The position numbers and the translations under genes are program-made. This document shows, one piece after another, positions 43,298 through 54,192 of a stretch of 64,000 bases of DNA. The notes under the pieces are model-generated. The model ran no database searches and was not told where the DNA came from. It saw only the letters and a program-made list of their open reading frames with translations. Origin of the DNA: Trichoplax adhaerens (lineage: Eukaryota; Placozoa; Uniplacotomia; Trichoplacea; Trichoplacidae); contig NW_002060947.1 of NCBI RefSeq assembly GCF_000150275.1, positions 7,186,482 to 7,250,481 of the forward strand. Reading direction: 5' to 3'. How positions within the stretch are numbered: the stretch's first letter is position 1; every line of letters begins with the position of its first letter.

Positions 43298-44164
43298 TGT
43301 GGACAAATTAGGTATGCTGCCGAGCCACTTTGCAGGCTGGAAGCCTTGGTGATGCCGGGAGGTTATAGAATACTGTATTGCATGTGCTTCCTGTCCATAC
43401 AATTCCAACAAGGTGCTAAACTACGAGTCAATACTGTATTGGCTGAACTCATGAATAGGCTACTATATTGGAAAGCGTCGTATACAGACAGCCCGGACAC
43501 AGGGATGCCTCGACAGGATCGCATGCAGTCTAGTACAGTCAACTTAAAGTGTTGTTAAAGTACAGTAATACATTGGGCCACAAGTACGTGTATCGTACAC
43601 TACACTGTGGTTAAAGGGATCGCAAACTCGAGGTTGTACCGTAGATGTCATACGACCCCAAGTGAAACGACTATCGCACGAAGCACTGGTAGAAATTACT
43701 ATGGTCCTCAAGTACAGGTCGAGGTTCTATAGTAAAGCAGTCAAAGCGAACGGGCTGTATGAGCTGCAGAAGACACCCTTGCAAATGACGACAATGCTCG
43801 TGCGCAGATCGAGCACTCGAGCATGACAACCGAAGTGAGATGTACAGTACAGTATGAAGCACTGGTGGGTGTCGCTCTGGTCGAGCTGACGCATTTCTTA
43901 GCAACCTTGCATCGATTAATCGCTGCAAAGCAAACCGGCGACAAGCTTAAATCCATCATGCGCTCCCTAATCCTGTAAACGCATATTAGATACAGCATTG
44001 AGTGTAATCTATGCTCTAAAGATTACTAGGAAATCGTTACCAAGATCGCAAGACTTTGCTGCGAGAAGGGAAGCCGTTATTGCTTCTGGCGGATAGTGAA
44101 TTGGATTGATGCAAGACGTGCAAAGTAGCTAGCCAGCTCGCTCGCTCGCTCGCTCAGCTCAGTA
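43298..44164. other. Higher-GC head-to-head intergenic region before TAF1B
   Basis: Compared with the rest of the window this 0.87-kb stretch is visibly richer in G+C and CpG, and it carries several overlapping open frames on both strands that share no family resemblance. It probably contains the divergent promoters of TAF1B and of the minus-strand gene. A GCTC microsatellite sits at its right end. Confidence 0.5.
44136..44155. repeat. (GCTC)5 microsatellite in the TAF1B leader
   Basis: Five perfect gctc units end nine bases before the TAF1B start codon. A GC tetranucleotide run is unusual in this AT-rich window and would lie in the 5' leader or core promoter of TAF1B. Confidence 0.9.
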
Positions 44165-46063
44165 ATGCCAAGGTGTGCGATATGTGATAGCCAATCATTC
44201 GAGGTAGTCGACGGATATCACTACTGTGACCTATGTGGAACACAATCTCAGGCTGTTTTTGAATCAGCTACTGGTGATGAAGGCGCTACAGTACTTCTTG
44301 GACGAGCAGTAAGTCGAAGTAGAAGATCTCTGGGTGGTATGCCAAGAAAAGTTGTAGATAAAGGTGTGATATGGTATACTAGCGAAGGCTTCACTTTTGT
44401 TATCAAAGCACAAGTTGAACAACTTATTAAGTTAGGTGCTGATCCAAAGTTACAACATGTCGTACGACAGCTATGGTTTGGATACTTGAAAAAAATTGGA
44501 ATTGCATTCCAAGAATCGACCTCAAAGGCTCAACAAGAAACGATTCGTGAATTATATTGCAGAACGAATCGAGATGTCATTCAAGTTACCAAAGACAATC
44601 CTATTCCGTTAAAAACTCGAAAAAGAAAACGCAAACCTGCTAAACTCGATGTAATTGATTCAGCTTTTCTGAATTCTCAACTAACTTCGGACGATTTCTA
44701 TCCGGAAGATGATCCATTTAACGAACCAACAGCGGGTAGTCCAGATAAATCGTATATCAGTAGTGATTCTGATGATGATAACCAAAATGATCCACAAATT
44801 AGCATGCCCGATCCGTCCATTATTTCTGGATCAGTCAGTGATTTATTTATGTCAGGAAGTATGCCTAAAGGTAAACTTGCAATGATTTTGCAGATGAAGC
44901 AGTGCTATACTATTGTGTTTTGCTGCTTAGGCTTGCGTTGGATAAATGAGCTAATATTGCCGAGTGACGTTATTAATTGGATAGAAGACGGAGCTGTCTC
45001 TTATCTCGATGTATCTGATATTCTACCAGCATCTATGAAATTTTCCTCTTCCGATCACTTAACATTTTGTAAACAGTATTTACCTTCGACCACTCTGATT
45101 GAAAATTACATGAAGGACCTTGCTCGTGCTCTTGAGTTACCTCCGTTTCCTATTCCTGATTTACAATTGCTGACTGGAAGATTTATATTAGATTTGCAGT
45201 TACCTCCAGTCTTTCATCGTTTAGTGAACATCATTATATCCAAGTGTGATATCTTTAAAACAAATAAAAGTAGCAACATGGTTACCATTACCTTTTGCAT
45301 CAGCACTGCAGCCATGGCGATTGTAATTCTTGTAGTAAAATCAATTTATGTATTGGATGATAATCAAGAGCATTTATTAGCTAAATACAGTGAGAGCGTG
45401 GCTGACAATGGTAATCTCAGCGATAGTGTTTGGGTGTGGGAAGAATGGATCAATTTTATTGAAGCTAGAATTTTCAGTAATGCTACAGCTAGTTTACCCT
45501 GGTCATTAGATAGTTTAAAATATTTCAAGGATTGGGATCGCTACATTGCATATTGTCGAGAAAAGGTTTTCGGTAGTTGGAAACCAAGAGTGGCCTATAA
45601 CCGTGACAGAAAGATCATTAATGCTGAAAATATTGAAGCTTTATTATCGGATTCTTCCCGACACTCAGACGACGAACATCTTGATTTAGATTCTAGGAAA
45701 TATCGATCAAAACTATCCACTTTTCCTGTATCAGGTGGTTCTAATGATCAAAATGCATTTAAGCCAGTTCGACACATACCGCTGTCGAAACTTGATGTTT
45801 TGCTTTCGTCAGAGAATGAGGACGGATTTTGGAATTATTACGTTCAATATTGTAGTTTTGATGAGATTTATAAAGTTCGCCCCTTTAAGAATTATAAAAA
45901 GGATGTAGTTATTGACCAAAATGATGCGATGACATTTCATAAGTCCTATAATCTTTTATTAAATATTTGTTCTAGGATAATTAAAGTTACTCCTTTAGAT
46001 TTGCACCGCAGAGTCGCTTATTTCGAGCGATATTTATTTTCGTTATCTGGAAGAAGGTGGTAA
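44165..46063 (+). CDS. TAF1B: RNA polymerase I initiation factor TAF1B/Rrn7
   Basis: One 632-residue frame without introns. TAF1B/Rrn7 is the TFIIB-like subunit of the SL1/core factor complex that recruits RNA polymerase I to the rDNA promoter in the nucleolus. The N terminus is a zinc ribbon with Cys4, Cys7, Cys21 and Cys24 (CAIC...CDLC). It is followed by a reader/linker part with the EGFTFVIKAQVEQL stretch and an acidic, disordered insert (about 150-230). The first cyclin fold begins near residue 234 with MPKGKLAMILQMKQ. The second contains ITFCISTAAMAIVILVVKSI and the WVWEEWINFIEARI block found in TAF1B. Human TAF1B is 588 residues. The start at 44165 places the zinc ribbon at the extreme N terminus, as in the family. 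Confidence 0.9.
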   Translation: MPRCAICDSQSFEVVDGYHYCDLCGTQSQAVFESATGDEGATVLLGRAVSRSRRSLGGMPRKVVDKGVIWYTSEGFTFVIKAQVEQLIKLGADPKLQHVVRQLWFGYLKKIGIAFQESTSKAQQETIRELYCRTNRDVIQVTKDNPIPLKTRKRKRKPAKLDVIDSAFLNSQLTSDDFYPEDDPFNEPTAGSPDKSYISSDSDDDNQNDPQISMPDPSIISGSVSDLFMSGSMPKGKLAMILQMKQCYTIVFCCLGLRWINELILPSDVINWIEDGAVSYLDVSDILPASMKFSSSDHLTFCKQYLPSTTLIENYMKDLARALELPPFPIPDLQLLTGRFILDLQLPPVFHRLVNIIISKCDIFKTNKSSNMVTITFCISTAAMAIVILVVKSIYVLDDNQEHLLAKYSESVADNGNLSDSVWVWEEWINFIEARIFSNATASLPWSLDSLKYFKDWDRYIAYCREKVFGSWKPRVAYNRDRKIINAENIEALLSDSSRHSDDEHLDLDSRKYRSKLSTFPVSGGSNDQNAFKPVRHIPLSKLDVLLSSENEDGFWNYYVQYCSFDEIYKVRPFKNYKKDVVIDQNDAMTFHKSYNLLLNICSRIIKVTPLDLHRRVAYFERYLFSLSGRRW

Positions 46064-46507
46064 ATCTTATGCGTAGGTGTTTATAGCAATTTTTGTGACT
46101 TGATCTGACGTATTCTATAGATTACTCAATTGAATTTATTTACTGGCAGTAGCTGATAGCTATATGCACTAACTATATTATTAGCTTGTCCATTACTGTG
46201 TCCCTTGTATATGTCTTTGTTAATATCGCTGAAAGTAATTAGACTTCAAGTCTCATCATGTTTAATGATGCCTGAATGCAAGGAAAATGTTTATTTTGAA
46301 GTACTAACATGAGCATTTCCTGTCGTGTAATAACCCCTATGGATACACTTAGAGAACGTTGGATGTATACAGAAATTAATTCGTCATAAGAATGCACTCG
46401 TTAATATTTGTACCCTTTATAATTTCAGTTTAAACTAGCCTAATTTACCTTCAGTGAAACAGCAGGATAATCGAGTGCCGGCAGATTTAAAACTGTGATT
46501 ATGCAAC

Positions 46508-46530
46508 TTACGTAATGACGTAATGACGTT
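46508..46530. promoter_or_regulatory. Cluster of CRE/bZIP-like TGACGT sites
   Basis: The 23 bases contain a perfect ttacgtaa palindrome followed by two tgacgt cores spaced by nine bases. A further atgacgtg occurs near 46584. TGACGT is the half-site bound by CREB/ATF-type bZIP factors. The cluster lies 445 bases after the TAF1B stop, with no gene start nearby, so a regulatory role is inference. Confidence 0.35.
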
Positions 46531-49500
46531 TTGATCAAGTGATAAATCTTAAGAGTTTTCATTATTCTCGTAATCCATGTCAAATGACGTGCAAGGCTGC
46601 TGTGATACTACTGTAAATTGATTGCTGGTCAATCCGTAAAATTTTATTATTATGCAATACCTTACTTTCTAGATGTAAATAACAATTCTTTTGAACTTGC
46701 TCTTACGAATCTACAATATGCCAGTTATGAGCTACATAAAGAGCTTTATCAGTATTAAGGTATCTAATTGTATGTATATGCTGTGCAAATATGCAATATA
46801 TACTAATTAATATGTACGATTGCTATCCATTTTGAAATATCAATGAATGCAGAGTTTCGATTTCTATATCGTTAAATTATTATCTTCAATTTAGATATGA
46901 GCTTGCGACTATTCAACATGAACTACTAGCAAGAGATTTATTAGTAGCCCAGGGCATATTGTATATCAGGAATTATATGATTGTCATTAATCTATAAAAT
47001 ACTAGCATATAACGTCGTGTCTTATTCTTTGTGTATAATTGATTCTTCAGTTTACTTACTGGTGTCGAAGTACCATGAATTGCTGGAATGGAACTGACTA
47101 CTTTATGATGCTTATGTACAGACCTCCTAATGATCATGATGATTATCAATAAAAATAAATATAAATAACACTTCAACGTTCCATCATTTTGCGTAAGAGT
47201 CCATGTCTAACATATATTGGAAAGGGAAAGATAATCACTTATAGACTGTAATATCTTCATCTACATATCTAAAGTACTATTTGTAATTCTTATGAATTCC
47301 CTCGAGATAGCGACATAAAATTTCATTATTCTGTATAATGTGTGCATGAAGTCTTTACCTGCCATGATCTAGACTAGAAAGGTCTTAGTAATCTACATTA
47401 TAATACTTATTTAGAACATCGATGATTATCAACTTTGAATAGCATTTAAAGACCCCTTACTAGATGGAAGGCCTTTATATCTGCTTAATTTGTAGTTTGG
47501 ACTAGGAAGAGAAAGAGATTAATTATTACGTTAGTAATCCTTCCTCAGTTTTTTTAGATTGGAAGAAATTGTAATGAAGTAAACTTTACTACTTATGGCA
47601 CTTTGGAATTCTTTTATTAGCTATCACAGTTCAATTTTATTGAAAAGATTGACTTGTCTATAGTACTGCTACATAAACATCAATTATGTATGATCGTATC
47701 TTAGAAATGATTATTTAAATAGGCATCTATCTAATACAGATATATAAAACATAGTCGATGAAACCGTTTTCTGTAAATTGCAATTAAAGGTCATCTAATG
47801 ATAATTAAGTTACCGCTGTTATGTAAAAGTTACTTCGTAACAGTAACATTCTATTATTATTCTTTTTTAATGTACGACTCTATGCTGAGCCTTCATTCTC
47901 TTATACAGTATATTTTTCCTGATTATCTTACTCATTTAAGGCAATTTTGATCATTCATATATTCCCAGTTATCTAGGATACATTTTTCATTTCAAGTGAT
48001 GCCATTTGTACTTGCAGGATCCAAGATCACCGGCAACCGATCCTGGCTCTCTATTTGCATATGGTAATTTCGATCATTTTTATATCTTAAATTACTTTGG
48101 ATGGATTTTAAATAATTTTATTTGCACTTAATGAGCGTTGGACTGCAAAACTAGTAGAGGAGAAGCTCAGCTATCACGTGATTGGCGCCGCGTCTTCTTG
48201 AACTTGCCGATATCAAGTCACTTAGGAGTAGAAATAAAACGCATTCAATATTTGACCCTTATACTTGAGTAAGTTATCACTAGAGCGTCTAGATTGCTCT
48301 ATTAGCGTCTTTTTTATCCAATCTAACCAATGTCAACATTGGCAATAGAAAGATAAGCTATACTATGGTCAGTTTTAATATCCATGATTGCAACATTGAT
48401 CTATTGGAGAACTTATGGGCAGAATACAATAGATTATTAAATTTACTATTCTTCTTCATCATAGAAGGCGTTGCTATCTGATGTCTCTATTGAATAAGAT
48501 ATAATTCAAATTCAAGCTATTTTATCAATTATAAATGATTAAATCAATCAATCATCGATTATTTCCAATCTATTATTATTTGATTAAATCATCACCCAGT
48601 GATAGAGACTAGTGTTGTCAAATGATACAAGTGGAATACTTTGATTGACCGACGATGATGTTATAGGATAAACAACGCGATCTAGTTGATCTAGGATGAT
48701 CATCAAGGCAGCATTTCCATCAATCTTCTTAATGGTAGTCGACTTTGACTTGGGGCGTTATTCTATTGTTTTCCAAGTTATTATACAGTTGTTGCACTTG
48801 ATAATCTTTATCCTAGTCATCAACACACTATCTCATGTTTCATCTTGTAATCGCCATTCTTTTTTCTCAATCGAGAAATGTTATTGACTAATATAGAATT
48901 CAATCATTACAATTACTCCTAAGAAGAACTGTTATGTTACAAATTCATCGTACTCATCACTTCCATTCCTATACTATCTGCACAGTTAATGATTTGACCT
49001 TGTTTGTATTTTTACACTCTTACTCTCCGATCATCAATTCATTGATAATATCCTTCTTGATCAATCTATTTCCAACAACAAGTTAACAAGTAAAGCTTAA
49101 TCTCCACCATAGTAACTTTATCATTGGATGATCAATTTAGATTGAAACGTTGCACAGCCAAGGTAAACAACTTATTAAAACAAAATACTTGAGAGTAGCA
49201 TAACGAATAGCTTCTATTTAACGAATAATATCGTTTAAATTAATTTATTCATATTGACAGTCCAACTCTAAAATTAAAATTTTATACGCAATTTGGTCAG
49301 ATAGTTAGATAGCAAGATCATTGGATAGCATCATTATTTTAGCCCGATCAAATACATACTTTTCAACGTAAAATTATTCTTGTAACACTTTATCCAACCA
49401 TAGTATCGCTTACGTATTTAGATTATCCTACAACTTTCTATTAGCGTTTTCATCGTCATCACGTACAGTAGATTAATGGCTATTGAAGAAATTTCGCGTA

Positions 49501-50363
49501 GTAGTCTGAGTTGTATGCTGAGTAATCCATTTAAGATAGGCCCATCGACAGTGCTAGAATCGTCTATACAATAATCTTATCATGTCCATCGGTGATTATC
49601 CATTCGGATATTGACTCGAACAGTAAATTAACTAAAATAATAACTATCGATAGTATCCTACATGGCAAATTATAAACATTAATTATCACCTTTGTCTGCA
49701 GCTAATCAAGCGATACATTTATACTAAAATAACTTTGGCTACAAACTTGTGAACAATAACGATAATCGTTTCTTACTCCATCATTATCGACTGGATAACT
49801 TGTCATCAAAAGTAAAAATTGGTAAGTTCAAGGTACCGGTAGTTTATAGGAATAAATCGTTTTCAGCTTGTTCCTACCGAAATATGCTGTCATGTTCAAT
49901 TAGAGGAGTAATTTAAAAAATTAACTGCATCGGATCGCGGACTAACTGCCTTGATTAATCGGACTGATTGGATGAGATGAAGATTGGAGTAAATCGATTT
50001 AAATTTTATATCAATTTCTTTCCGTCTTGATACCATCTTGACCACGAAATGACACGTTGAAAGTATCATTTGGGAAAATTCCCTTTTCGACTTCATTTGT
50101 AATTAGTAGAAAGAGAACAGAAGAGCCATGGTGTATTGTTCCATCATGACAAAAAGCACTCCATAAGGGAATTTTAGACAGGTTGTGGTTTGAGTCGAGG
50201 CATGGCTACTTTTTCGTTATTTTCGAATCGATTTTCCTTACGATAATTCGTATAAGCGTGAAATTTTTGACATAATGGGATAAAGTTAAAGCAAAAGTTA
50301 TCTGTTTGATTAAAGATTGACGTTGAATAGCACTAAAATTTGTTTAAATTCTATAAACCTATA

Positions 50364-50459
50364 ATGCAATTAGACGTAACTGAGTTAGACAAATACGTTT
50401 ACGCGATGGGCGGCCATCCATCTCGGCATGGAGGACGATCTATTACCGTAATTATTTGA
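50364..50459 (+). other. Unassigned short open frame or exon candidate
   Basis: An ATG-initiated frame of 31 codons starts MQLDVTELDKYVYAMGGHPS and stands out because its middle is G+C-rich in an otherwise AT-rich desert. A gtaatt donor-like site after 28 codons suggests it could be a first exon. YVYAMGGH is reminiscent of a Kelch-repeat strand, but one fragment is too little to assign. No partner exon was found. Confidence 0.25.
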
Positions 50460-51217
50460 TTTATTGACTTTTTGTTGTACGCAGTATAGGTAAACGATGA
50501 AAATTTAAATTGAACTAAATCGATCTCATTAGCAATCTTGAGTGTTGTGCTTTAGAAGTATCGCGAGCGATTAGAGTAACTTGTATCACAGTTCATTACG
50601 GTAGTAAATAAATGGATCGGTTAAGATCCGGTTATGTTTAAAGCGAATCTTCTCTAACAACCAGGATCATTCAAAGGGGAAGAAGGATAGATGTGGTCGC
50701 TTTCTTAACACCTTAGCATTGGTTAGTCACTCTTAAAACAGGCTTAGATTGACTACATGGAGTGTCTATCCCTAAGCATTCGTAAAAATATTTGCCATTT
50801 TGACATAAACGTATCGCATATTCACTTTACGTTGGACTATTAGTATAGCATGAATCAATTCTGCCTTAGAGTTTGAGTAATAATTTTAATTTCCTTATAT
50901 CCGATTGTCAAGGGTTTCTTTCATAACTGTTTGTGGTTAAACAACCCTTCTATAGATTCTCTAACTTGATTATGAGGCAGTATTGAAGAGAGATGTTATT
51001 AAATCTATTCTTGTAAATAAAAATTTACTTGATCATTTTTGGATACGCTCCCCTACTTTATTTTTAAAATTCTACAGTTATATTTCAAGCGACTGTCATG
51101 ATTAGAATAGGAATAACTAATTGAATAGCCATATAAATTCGGCTGACTATCATAGTAAATGTAAGCAATTTAGCCATTCCATGAAGATATGGTACAGCTT
51201 TGATTCACAAATGTTCC

Positions 51218-51530
51218 CAAGCTACTTTGATTTGTTGTACTATCGGTTTATTCGGATACTTTTAGATATAAAGTCGATCGCTTCATTTTATCATCTTTAT
51301 CTCTTATTTTATGGATAATCCTACATGATAGACTGAAATTAAATTATTGCAAGGTGTTTTATTGCTATTTTATTACTTAGATGAGGCCGTATTTGTAACT
51401 TCTTTACTCAAATTACTTTGATTTGTTGTCTAAACAGCTTATTCGGTTACTTTTAGATAAGCAATCGATCATTCCCTTCCATCATTTCCTTCCTTATTTT
51501 AGGGATCATTCAACATGATAAATTGTAGCC
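51218..51530. repeat. Direct duplication, ~190-bp period, two copies
   Basis: The stretch beginning near 51220 (ctactttgatttgttgtac, then tttattcggatacttttaga, then atggataatcctacatgata) is repeated from about 51412 with the same order of motifs. Copies are roughly three quarters identical over about 115 bases. The intervening bases are not obviously duplicated. Confidence 0.75.
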
Positions 51531-52317
51531 AAGTCGCTATCAGCCATGACATAATGATAGAGATCTCCATATTTTCAAACTGTGTTCATTACCTTGTGTT
51601 CTTCCGGGAAAGCGTAAAGTTTCGAATAGAACAGTGAACTTTATTTATAAGATCTAAATGGTTCCCTTTAGTTTTCTATACATAAGCATAATTCAATTAA
51701 AAATCAAGTCAACTCGATAATTTGTGATTATATAATAATGACAGGACGGGTTAACATCTCTTTTATCCCATGCAGAAGAATTATTTAGTCAAGACTTATT
51801 TATTTACTTACAGATTAATTGTAGATTAAGTTAAAGTATCATTCCCCGTAAACTGCTAAATCGGAACAGAGTTAGCAAGCTTTGAAGCAATAATGACACT
51901 CATCTTTCAACTTCAATGAGTCCAATTTGTAGTATATTTAAAGGCGTAGAATTTATATCCACAAGTCTACATAGACGCAAATTAAAGTGACTAATATGTT
52001 CATTGTATAATTACGCCATATATGGCTATTTAATAAGCCTCATTTCATATTTTATCGCTTTAAAGGGCAAAAAATTTGTCAAAGTCTCCGTAAAATTATT
52101 GAACGATATTTCATATCAACACTTTTTCTCAGTATCACTTAATTTTGTTTTACTGTGAACACGTTTTAATCCAGTTTAATTTTGAGAATAACACATTCAT
52201 GAATTGCTTGTTATTTTATACGGTAGTATTGCTATCTAGAAAATTTAACGTCATGAAAAATTAAAATATTGTCGGGATTAGCGTAAGACTTTCTTCCTCT
52301 TAACATATTGCTATGCA

Positions 52318-52945
52318 AAAACTGTTAGAAATGGATTAGATATTATAAAATTGGATTTGTATACCATCATTTCATTTCAATAAGGGCCTTAATAATTAAT
52401 TAATACTGGTGATTCTCTACTAGACATTCTTCCGCTAACCTTGCTTTATAAAATTTGTTAGAAAAAGTATAGATGTATTTAATCATTCCTGAGCCCGTAT
52501 TTCATTTCGACTTGAGCTTGGCTAATATTAGTTAGTCTTTGCTAGACTTTCGACAACTCTACTATGTAAAACTGTTAGAAATCGGAGTAATATCAAAATC
52601 TATGTTGTAATGAGTAGACTCTCATTTAGTTTCTAAAAGGATTTAATTAATAATAAACAGTCTTTACAAGACTGTTTATGGCAACTTTGTAATTTGAAAC
52701 TATTAGAAATCGAGATAATATTAAAAAATCCATTTAGTTGTCCATAGACCTTCATCTGCTTTCTTGAAAGAATTTTAATTAATATCAGACAGCTCTAGGA
52801 AGATTTTCTTTGGACAATTTTGTCATATAAAACTGTTAGAAATCGAGATAAATTTAGAGATGTATTTGTGTATCCGTATTTTAATTTCAAGATGACTTTA
52901 ATTCATATTGGATAGTCTTTCCATCGCCTATATTGATTAATCGCC
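52318..52945. repeat. Degenerate tandem repeat, ~116-134-bp unit, about five copies
   Basis: The anchor aaactgttagaaatcgagat recurs in variants near 52321, 52455, 52571, 52699 and 52832. Each is followed by a variant of catttcatttcaa, a variant of ttaattaatatt and a variant of agacagtctttc. The fourth and fifth copies are most alike. No open frame spans the array. Confidence 0.8.
52653..52679. repeat. Perfect 12-bp inverted repeat (hairpin)
   Basis: ataaacagtctt and its exact complement aagactgtttat flank a three-base tac loop. It lies within one unit of the 52.3-52.9 kb tandem array, and the other units do not share the second arm in full. Transcribed, it would form a stable short hairpin. 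Confidence 0.85.
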
Positions 52946-54192
52946 TTAAAGTTAAACTTAAGTCTTTGATAAGCAAGATGGATGGACTATTTAGTCACTT
53001 GATTCATCAAATTTAAAGTCATTTATCTGATCATGTATAGCTGCTTTCTACTCCTTTAATTCACTTTAACGGTAGAAATAATAATTGAAGAAACGGCATA
53101 GAAATAACTGTTTAATTATAGATTACATTAAAGTGATTATCTGAACGCATTATAAGTTCCACACTCCGATCTGAAAAGTCTTTGCTGTTATTGGCTAAAA
53201 CTAATTAAAATATAAATTAATTCCAGCTGTGACCAACTTTTAAATCTCTGTTGCTCTTGCCTAATTAATTGCAGCTTAAGTGTTCATTATTCAACAAGAT
53301 TTCTTTCCTGACAGCATTGAATGTTTCATTTTATTAACGTATTGAACATTGTAATACTCGTAATTAATTAAAAAATAGCCTACAATAAATCGTGTTATTT
53401 TTAACTTTAAAATATTAGTTTTCTGCTCATCTGTGGCCTTACATGGAAAGTAGAGAGACATGAAAGTATTTTAATTTAATGCTTGGACTCTTTCCGTAAC
53501 CGTTAAATTAAAGCGCTGTCCCGAAATTCTTATATTAAAGGTTTTGGTAATGCAATTTAGCCAACTGGCGAAGCTATAGTATTGACCGTTTATTATATAT
53601 AAATTTCCATCATAAGTTGTTCTATATCTATCCTTAGCCAATCAGAATAAATTTCGGTCAATATTGCACTTATTTCAATTGGCTGTAAATTGGTAACTTG
53701 AAGGGACTAAATCATGCGAATATTTAATCTTTGCTGATGTACTCATGCGATTATTACAATATATTATTTCAGTCAAGTTATCTCGGCTTCTCTATAGTTA
53801 GTGGGATAAAGTTCAAGTTTATATCTATCTATTCAGCCCCTTTTATTCTCTATTTTCCTATTTATACTAAGCGGATTTCAATGCGTAAATCAAATAACCT
53901 AACAAGTATTTTTCGAAAATTGTACTGCTATCGTCAAATTATCCTTAACGACCGATATTAACTCGAATAGAGCTAGAAATACGAGTATAGCCTTTACTAA
54001 ATATCTAAGTATTCTACTTCAAAATACGACTGAAACATCTCATAAAAAGTAGCGAAAAATCGAATTTCGCCGGTGATTGCAATAAAGAATGCGCCATCCA
54101 TATACTGATTCTGATCGATTTCTCATCCGAAGTGATAATAATTTTATATTGCAATGAATATTATTTATAACAATTCTGTTATTTCCATGCAG

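Larger units (their letters stand above)
46064..54192. other. 8-kb gene-free stretch
   Basis: No gene was recognised. It contains a cluster of CRE-like sites near its left end, two tandem-repeat clusters, a perfect 12-bp hairpin and one short exon candidate at 50364, all listed separately. A 67-codon minus-strand frame (46973-47176) begins with a strongly hydrophobic segment but has no other support. The remainder is AT-rich DNA in which I see nothing. Confidence 0.55.

Noticed and set aside
42918-43352. 144-codon plus-strand open frame
   Set aside because: Its right half is the exact antisense of the Lys-rich candidate exon, which explains its Phe/Ser runs; no domain or splice support.
43671-43998. 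Two overlapping Arg/Ser-rich minus-strand open frames
   Set aside because: Explained by the locally higher G+C, where stop codons are rarer; composition is not protein-like and nothing similar is known to me.
46973-47176. 67-codon minus-strand frame with a hydrophobic N terminus
   Set aside because: A single Ile/Leu run is easily produced by AT-rich sequence; the rest shows no pattern.
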